From contig JBEGMH010000014.1 in the NCBI GenBank assembly GCA_041183125.1, positions 1 through 20,868 on the forward strand: a stretch of DNA of 20,868 bases, written 5' to 3'. Positions 17,041 to 20,868 of the stretch are shown here, piece by piece. The notes beneath the pieces were generated by a model. That model had not been told where the DNA came from. It was given only the letters and a program-made list of their open reading frames with translations, and did no database searches. The stretch's first letter is position 1; each line of letters starts with the position of its first letter. This DNA is from JADJPL01 sp041183125 (GTDB lineage: Bacteria > Bacteroidota > Bacteroidia > Chitinophagales > Saprospiraceae). The translations under genes and the position numbers were made by a program.

Positions 17041-17048
17041 CAAAGTTA
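17041..17048 (-). promoter_or_regulatory. Candidate -7 element of the ilvDBN operon (proximal)
   Basis: Minus strand TAACTTTG, an exact TAnnTTTG match 50 bases before the ilvD ATG. It is identical to the element before the MCE gene and at nearly the same distance. No -33 TTTG at the expected spacing. Confidence 0.4.
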
Positions 17049-17119
17049 TTTTTCCGTCCCGAATACGGCGGATTAAATGTAAAGGGGATTACGACGGGGC
17101 ATTGTGAGGGTTTTATTTA

Positions 17120-17127
17120 CAAAAATA
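17120..17127 (-). promoter_or_regulatory. Candidate -7 element of the ilvDBN operon (distal)
   Basis: Minus strand TATTTTTG, exact TAnnTTTG, about 129 bases before ilvD. If used, the leader would be about 120 bases. It lies in A+T-rich sequence, so chance is more likely than for the proximal element. Confidence 0.3.
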
Positions 17128-17175
17128 TGGTAATCAATTAAATGAGTGTTGTTTTCTTACGAATTGGAACAACTC

Positions 17176-17883
17176 CTACCGACGAAGGTTCACCCCGAGG
17201 CGAAGGCCGGTATAGAATTGGGAAAGAGGGCTGTTGTCTGCCGTTTGGCGATCCCCAAGGTCGGGATTGTCCTGGAGCGCTTGTTGTAGCCCATACCAGG
17301 TAGCTTCCGGGTAGTATCGGAACCCTCCGAAAGGGGTAAGGGTGATGGTTGGGGAGATACCAAAGTCCAAGCCTACGGAAGCCGCCGCACTGAGATTGAC
17401 CGATCGCCCCCGGTACCGGATAGTAGGGGTTTCAATGGAGGTCAACGCATACGTGTACCCCGGGGAGAGCTCTACGTAAAATCCCTTTGCCAGCGTATTG
17501 CCCTTCTTGGAAAACGTCGGGCAGTCACAGTCCCCCTTGAAGTCCAGGACGTATGCGCGAACATTCAAAAAAAAGCTGAACAGGTCGGCGTCCAGGGGCC
17601 CTAAATCGAGTTCTTCCGCCTGGTAACGGGTGAGGTTGAGCTCAGGGGCAAACTCCAAGCGTGTGTTGCGCAAGGAGTAAGCGTACTCAATACCTGCCGA
17701 CCATCCTGCTCCGGGAAGCTCCGTGACGCGGTTGTTGCTCAAATCTACGATGTTCCATTCCGGGGCATTCGAGAAGCGATATCCCCCATTTATACCGAAT
17801 TGTGCCTCGGATGAGAAGGGGAGAGCAATGAAGAATAAACTGAAGGATGCGAATTTGAAGCGGAAAGCGTTGGAACGATACAT
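17176..17883 (-). CDS. Small outer-membrane beta-barrel protein, function unknown
   Basis: 235 residues. Signal peptide about 1-28 (RFKFASFSLFFIALPFSSEA, cleavage before QFG). The mature part starts GINGGYRFSNAPEW and shows amphipathic strands typical of small porin-like barrels (GWSAGIEYAYSL, LEFAPELNLTRY, FYVELSPGYTYAL, PFGGFRYYPEATWYG, FYTGLRLGVNLRR at the C-terminus). One odd element is a C-D-C motif (119-121) in a loop, which could form a disulphide or bind metal. The frame is open upstream to 18144, but only the ATG at 17883 gives a signal peptide. It is divergent from rimO; its 225-base upstream region holds an attenuator-like structure and a facing -7 element. Confidence 0.75.
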   Translation of the reverse strand: MYRSNAFRFKFASFSLFFIALPFSSEAQFGINGGYRFSNAPEWNIVDLSNNRVTELPGAGWSAGIEYAYSLRNTRLEFAPELNLTRYQAEELDLGPLDADLFSFFLNVRAYVLDFKGDCDCPTFSKKGNTLAKGFYVELSPGYTYALTSIETPTIRYRGRSVNLSAAASVGLDFGISPTITLTPFGGFRYYPEATWYGLQQALQDNPDLGDRQTADNSPLSQFYTGLRLGVNLRR

Positions 17884-17930
17884 GGTGAAAAAAGAATTCA
17901 AGTAAACAATGTGCCCATCGTGCGAGGAGG

Positions 17931-17965
17931 AAAAAAAGGGGCTTCGACGTCTCACCAATGCCCCT
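17931..17965 (-). terminator. Terminator-like hairpin in the leader of the barrel gene
   Basis: On the minus strand AGGGGC (17965-17960) pairs with GCCCCT (17942-17937), directly followed by seven T (17937-17931). This has the form of an intrinsic terminator but lies 48 bases upstream of the barrel gene's start and behind no other minus-strand gene. An overlapping alternative stem, TGCGAGG (17969-17963) with CCTCGCA (17927-17921), excludes it. The six-base stem and 17-base loop are modest, so it may be weak. Confidence 0.35.
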
Positions 17966-18067
17966 CGCAGCAAGTCCGATACGGTTTCTCCCCGCCGCGT
18001 ACGGCCAGCTAACAAAAACCACCTGTAAAACGGAAAAACTACGCTGCAAGTATAGCGGTGCTTTGCA

Positions 18068-18075
18068 TATCTTTG
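18068..18075 (+). promoter_or_regulatory. Candidate -7 element of rimO
   Basis: TATCTTTG matches TAnnTTTG exactly, 33 bases before the rimO ATG, a normal leader distance. The upstream -33 position does not show TTTG. It forms the left arm of the inverted repeat. Confidence 0.45.
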
Positions 18076-18096
18076 CGGGCCGCTTGTAGTGGACTT

Positions 18097-18104
18097 CAAA
18101 GATA
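18097..18104 (-). promoter_or_regulatory. Candidate -7 element of the barrel gene, minus strand
   Basis: The minus strand reads TATCTTTG, an exact TAnnTTTG match. It would start a transcript near 18091 running left through the terminator-like hairpin into the barrel gene, with a leader of about 200 bases. It forms the right arm of the inverted repeat and overlaps the rimO leader. No -33 TTTG at the usual spacing. Confidence 0.3.
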
Positions 18105-18108
18105 TGTT

Positions 18109-19416
18109 ATGAAAACAAAAACCTTGCGCCCCGACAAAGTACACGTCATCACCCTGGGCTGCTCTAAAAATTTAGTGGATTCCGAAAATCTGATCACCCA
18201 GCTGCGCGGGAATGACTTCGAAGTGGTACACGATAGCGATGAGGATGCCAATATCGTCATCGTCAATACATGCGGCTTCATTGACCTGGCAAAAGAGGAA
18301 TCCATCAACACCATCCTCGAATACGCAGAGCGCAAAAAGGCAGGCGAACTGGAAAAACTCTACGTTACAGGATGCCTTTCACAGCGCTATAAAGAAGAAC
18401 TGGAAGTCGAAATCCCCGAAGTAGATGCCTATTTCGGTACGCTGGAACTCCCCGGACTGTTAGCCCGCCTAAACGCGGATTACAAACATGAGCTGATTGG
18501 CGAACGGGCAATCACCACGCCTAACCACTTCGCATACCTCAAAATATCAGAGGGCTGTAACCGTACCTGCTCGTTTTGTGCCATCCCCTTGATGCGGGGC
18601 AAACACATCTCCCGGCCAGTGGAAGAACTCGTCCGGGAAGCCTCTAACCTGGCCAGGGCAGGGGTCAAGGAATTGATATTGATCGCCCAGGAGTTGACCT
18701 ACTACGGATTGGATCTGTACAAAACGCGCGAACTGCCCCGCTTGCTCCACGCATTAGCAGATGTAGATGGTATCGAATGGGTAAGGCTGCACTACGCCTA
18801 TCCCAGCAAGTTTCCAACCGAGGTGTTCGATGTGATGGCCGAACGGCCTGAAATTTGCAACTATCTGGATATGCCTCTGCAGCATGCCAGCAATACCGTC
18901 CTGGATCGCATGAGGCGCCAGATTACCCGGGAAGAAACCCTGGAGTTGATTCGCGTCGCCCGGCAAAAGGTGCCGGATATCAGCCTTCGCACCACGATGC
19001 TGGTGGGTTTTCCCGGCGAAACGGAAGAGGAGTTTGCCGAACTGGAAGCATTTGTCCGTGAGGTGGAGTTCGACCGCCTCGGGGTTTTTCAATACTCCCA
19101 CGAAGAAGGTACCCGGGCTTATGAACTACACGATGACGTGCCGGCTGAACGAAAGGCCGAGCGCGCGGCCCGGATCATGGAAATTCAGGAAGATATCTCT
19201 TTTAGAAAAAACCAGGAAAAAATAGGAAAGTCCTTCAAAGTGTTGTTCGACCGCAAAGAAGGAGGCTACTTCGTGGGTAGAACAGAAGGCGATTCGCCGG
19301 AAGTAGATAACGAAGTACTGCTGCCCGCTGACCAATATTTCGCACGGGTCGGGGATTTTGCCCAGGTGCGTATAGTGGATGCAGCAGAATTTGATCTTTT
19401 TGGGGCCCTGGTGTAA
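18109..19416 (+). CDS. rimO: Ribosomal protein S12 methylthiotransferase RimO
   Basis: 435 residues. A radical-SAM methylthiotransferase that adds a methylthio group to the conserved Asp of ribosomal protein S12. The N-terminal UPF0004 domain carries the second-cluster cysteines C18 (TLGCSKNLVDSE), C55 (NTCGFI) and C89 (VTGCLSQRY). The radical-SAM core has C150, C154 and C157 in SEGCNRTCSFCAIPLMRGKH. A TRAM domain forms the last 65 residues. TLGCSKNLVDSE and the SFCAIPLMRGKHISRP version of the core distinguish RimO from the tRNA enzyme MiaB. The frame is open from 18058, but the ATG at 18109 gives the normal start. The start overlaps the stop of a two-codon ATG-TTA-TGA at 18104-18112. A membrane-protein gene follows 30 bases later. 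Confidence 0.95.
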   Translation: MKTKTLRPDKVHVITLGCSKNLVDSENLITQLRGNDFEVVHDSDEDANIVIVNTCGFIDLAKEESINTILEYAERKKAGELEKLYVTGCLSQRYKEELEVEIPEVDAYFGTLELPGLLARLNADYKHELIGERAITTPNHFAYLKISEGCNRTCSFCAIPLMRGKHISRPVEELVREASNLARAGVKELILIAQELTYYGLDLYKTRELPRLLHALADVDGIEWVRLHYAYPSKFPTEVFDVMAERPEICNYLDMPLQHASNTVLDRMRRQITREETLELIRVARQKVPDISLRTTMLVGFPGETEEEFAELEAFVREVEFDRLGVFQYSHEEGTRAYELHDDVPAERKAERAARIMEIQEDISFRKNQEKIGKSFKVLFDRKEGGYFVGRTEGDSPEVDNEVLLPADQYFARVGDFAQVRIVDAAEFDLFGALV

Positions 19417-19446
19417 ACCTTTTGGCCATCTTGTTATTTTATTCCC

Positions 19447-19920
19447 ATGCCACTATCCACACCTCCTCACGCGTTCGTCTCCGGGCAAAACCCTGTGTTT
19501 CAAGCCCTGGTTACCTTTTCTGGCGTAATTGTCGCCAATGCAGGCGGCCTGTTCGCAAAATGGACAGGTCTACTCGAAGTAGGGGAGCGCTTCCCATGGA
19601 TGGTAGCTGCCTCCTTCTTGTTGTGCTTCTCGGTGTTCAACAGTATCTACTCGCTTACTTCGGGGAGTATGACCAAATACTATGGAGCATCCGTCTATAG
19701 CTTCGCAGGGCTTGCCCTCTCTTCTGGACTACTCGCCTGGGCCCTTTCTTCTTTGTCTATCTCCGAGGCGGGCTCGTACCGATGGATTTTCATCGTGGTA
19801 TCCATTGGGTATATGGTATTTATGGGAATGGTCTCCTTCATGCGGGCTATCGTCGAATTTGCGCAAAAAGAGGAGTGGAACCACCCGCGCTTGCGCCGAC
19901 GTCCCAGAAACAAGCGATAA
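19447..19920 (+). CDS. Four-helix integral membrane protein, function unknown
   Basis: 157 residues with four predicted transmembrane segments: about 19-38 (ALVTFSGVIVANAGGLF), 50-68 (PWMVAASFLLCFSVFNSIY), 82-104 (VYSFAGLALSSGLLAWALSS) and 112-132 (WIFIVVSIGYMVFMGMVSFM). No signal peptide. The C-terminus is strongly basic (HPRLRRRPRNKR), consistent with a cytoplasmic tail. I recognise no family motif. It starts 30 bases after rimO and is probably co-transcribed with it. Its stop lies 3 bases from the stop of the convergent gene. The continuous ORF and membrane topology support a real gene. Confidence 0.7.
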   Translation: MPLSTPPHAFVSGQNPVFQALVTFSGVIVANAGGLFAKWTGLLEVGERFPWMVAASFLLCFSVFNSIYSLTSGSMTKYYGASVYSFAGLALSSGLLAWALSSLSISEAGSYRWIFIVVSIGYMVFMGMVSFMRAIVEFAQKEEWNHPRLRRRPRNKR

Positions 19921-19923
19921 ATA

Positions 19924-20658
19924 TTACCCGTTTACCTCGTTTTCTTCGGCGTCATCACTGCCCTGGCTGCTAAGCCTGGCCTTGCGCACTTTCTTTTGCT
20001 CGTTGTTGCTCTCATAAATGCAATAATTCTCGTAAAAAACAGGATTCCGCTCCGCCCATATATCTTTCCCGATATCGCACAATACCACGAGCTCCTGATA
20101 GACCTTATTCCCCTGTTCGGTCCGCCGCTCGACGGCTATGTCCCGGTCCGCAACCTTGTCTTGTTGAATATTCAACGCGTTCTCAAAATCCTGTGCCGCG
20201 TCCTGTATGCGCTGTATCAACACGTCGTTTACGCCTACTTCCGACAGAAAATCAAACTGCTGGCGCGTAACGCGCACCACGCGCCTGCCGCAGAATAAAA
20301 GCTGGGCGTCGGTCATATCTCCCATCTTTGCTGTACCAAATTTTCGGTATCGGCCACTGCGGTTGTTGAACTTCATAGAAACCCTGGTCATCAAGCTTCG
20401 AATGGCTGTTTTTAATTTTTCAGCGGCCGCATCCTTTTTTTCAGTCGTAATCATTTGATCGCCTACCATCTCATCATCATCAGGCAGCGCGTGGAACTGG
20501 TCGCACAAGTTTTTGAATCCCTTCAGGCGATCCATGCTGTAGCCGTATTGCTCGAATTGCCGTATGTCCCGATATGCGTACTTTATCCGCTCCATCGCTT
20601 GTACATAGAGATCTGCATCCGGAAAATTGTATTGGCGGTTTAGTACCTGTTTTTTCAT
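19924..20658 (-). CDS. Predicted helical protein of unknown function
   Basis: 244 residues, no signal peptide or membrane segment. Largely alpha-helical and charged. A motif-like stretch runs KLKTAIRSLMTRVSM (82-96), FNNRSGRYRKFGTAKMGDMT, then AQLLFCGRRVVRVTRQQFDFL. This layout resembles a group of uncharacterised Bacteroidota proteins that I know only as hypothetical. The C-terminal tail is low-complexity and charged (NNEQKKVRKARL, then SDDAEENEVNG). It starts at an ATG preceded by very A+T-rich DNA, and its base composition is somewhat richer in A+T than neighbouring genes. It is convergent with the four-helix protein. No function is proposed. Confidence 0.65.
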   Translation of the reverse strand: MKKQVLNRQYNFPDADLYVQAMERIKYAYRDIRQFEQYGYSMDRLKGFKNLCDQFHALPDDDEMVGDQMITTEKKDAAAEKLKTAIRSLMTRVSMKFNNRSGRYRKFGTAKMGDMTDAQLLFCGRRVVRVTRQQFDFLSEVGVNDVLIQRIQDAAQDFENALNIQQDKVADRDIAVERRTEQGNKVYQELVVLCDIGKDIWAERNPVFYENYCIYESNNEQKKVRKARLSSQGSDDAEENEVNG

Positions 20659-20840
20659 GCCTGTGTTTTTTTAAAAAAATTGTTTTTATTACAAAAGACT
20701 GTTTATGAGTAAATAAAGATTTTTTCTTTCTTAAAACTTCTGTAAAAATATTCAAAAATAATACTATTGAAAAAAAATTTACTTTTATAAAAAAATCTTT
20801 TTTAAATAAAGATAAAAAATTTTGTAGAAAAAGAGAGAGG
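20659..20840. other. Very A+T-rich intergenic region
   Basis: About 180 bases, estimated at over 80% A+T, full of A- and T-tracts, in sharp contrast to the rest of the window. It has a direct repeat AAATAAAGAT (20711-20720 and 20804-20813) and a related inverted copy (AAAAAATCTTT at 20790-20800 against AAAGATTTTTT at 20716-20726). No gene is seen. It presumably holds the promoter of the 19924-20658 gene. Confidence 0.6.
20753..20760 (-). promoter_or_regulatory. Possible -7 element of the helical-protein gene
   Basis: Minus strand TATTTTTG, exact TAnnTTTG, 94 bases before the start codon. In such A+T-rich DNA a chance match is likely, and no -33 TTTG is seen. Confidence 0.2.
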
Positions 20841-20868
20841 GCTCCTGGACGCGATCGCATCCGGGAGC
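20841..20868 (-). terminator. Palindromic hairpin at the window edge, possible minus-strand terminator
   Basis: A 28-base near-perfect palindrome. Outer arms of nine pairs, GCTCCTGGA and TCCGGGAGC (one G-T pair), surround the central 8-bp palindrome GCGATCGC. Read on the minus strand it is followed by CCCTCTCTCTTTTT, fitting a terminator for a gene beyond the right edge. The T-run is not immediately adjacent and the sequence is cut by the window, so the direction is uncertain. Confidence 0.4.

Larger units (their letters stand above)
18066..18106. repeat. Perfect 10-bp inverted repeat before rimO
   Basis: CATATCTTTG (18066-18075) and CAAAGATATG (18097-18106) are exact reverse complements separated by 21 bases. 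Each arm contains TATCTTTG, an exact TAnnTTTG -7 element, one on each strand and pointing towards each other. The right arm ends 2 bases before the rimO start codon. It may be a two-way promoter or an operator. Confidence 0.55.

Noticed and set aside
17054..17070. CCGT/ACGG hairpin in the ilvD leader
   Set aside because: Only four base pairs; too weak to call an attenuator, and no Leu/Val/Ile-rich leader peptide is present there.
17884..18144. N-terminal extension of the barrel gene
   Set aside because: The frame is open, but the extension would bury the signal peptide and run into rimO; the ATG at 17883 is the sensible start.
1..20868. CRISPR arrays, defence genes, toxin-antitoxin pairs, prophage or transposon genes
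   Set aside because: No regularly spaced repeats, and every recognised ORF is metabolic, envelope, RNA or ribosome modification, or uncharacterised; nothing supports a defence or mobile island.

Overview
This window reads as ordinary chromosomal DNA of a Bacteroidota bacterium, probably a Saprospiria/Lewinella-like lineage. The support is: a Bacteroidota-type LptD divergent from an amidase-MCE gene pair, a DUF6089-like barrel, a LETM1-related biofilm-associated protein, the short Bacteroidota form of ketol-acid reductoisomerase, almost no Shine-Dalgarno sequences, and several exact copies of the Bacteroidota -7 promoter element TAnnTTTG in intergenic DNA. Coding DNA is roughly 55% G+C. I see no rRNA or tRNA genes, CRISPR array, transposase, integrase or phage genes. 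The lineage is inferred, not tested by a search.

Layout. (1) 1-2113, plus strand: the tail of a SpoU/TrmH RNA methyltransferase, an EVE-domain protein and a LETM1-related protein with a TerB-like middle. (2) 2102-4436, minus strand: ilvC then ilvA, preceded by about 295 bases without a convincing gene but with hairpins, a palindrome and a Leu-rich mini-ORF. (3) 4732-12940, an envelope block: a DUF6089-like outer-membrane barrel (minus), an MsbA-like ABC exporter (plus) ending at a long stem-loop, then an MCE/MlaD-like protein and an N-acetylmuramoyl-L-alanine amidase with a SPOR domain (both minus), divergent from lptD (plus). (4) 12963-16990, minus strand: the ilvD-ilvB-ilvN operon. (5) 17176-20658: a small outer-membrane barrel (minus) divergent from rimO (plus), a four-helix membrane protein (plus) and a helical protein of unknown function (minus). 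The window closes with about 180 very A+T-rich bases and a palindromic hairpin.

How the genes fit together. The five ilv genes cover the isoleucine/valine route from threonine deamination to the 2-keto acids; only the transaminase and the leu genes are absent. They lie in one orientation and in pathway-operon order D-B-N // C-A, but about 8.5 kb of envelope genes separates the two halves. LptD, the amidase, the MCE protein and the ABC exporter form an envelope neighbourhood (LPS insertion, peptidoglycan cleavage, lipid transport). RimO modifies ribosomal protein S12.

I did not find a clear new multi-gene system. The signals most worth checking are regulatory: (a) mutually exclusive hairpins, one of them terminator-like, in the leader of the barrel gene at 17176-17883; (b) a perfect 10-bp inverted repeat before rimO whose arms each contain an exact -7 element, facing each other; (c) a 28-bp-arm hairpin with a GCGAAGC tip after the ABC exporter; (d) a Leu-rich mini-ORF just before ilvC.
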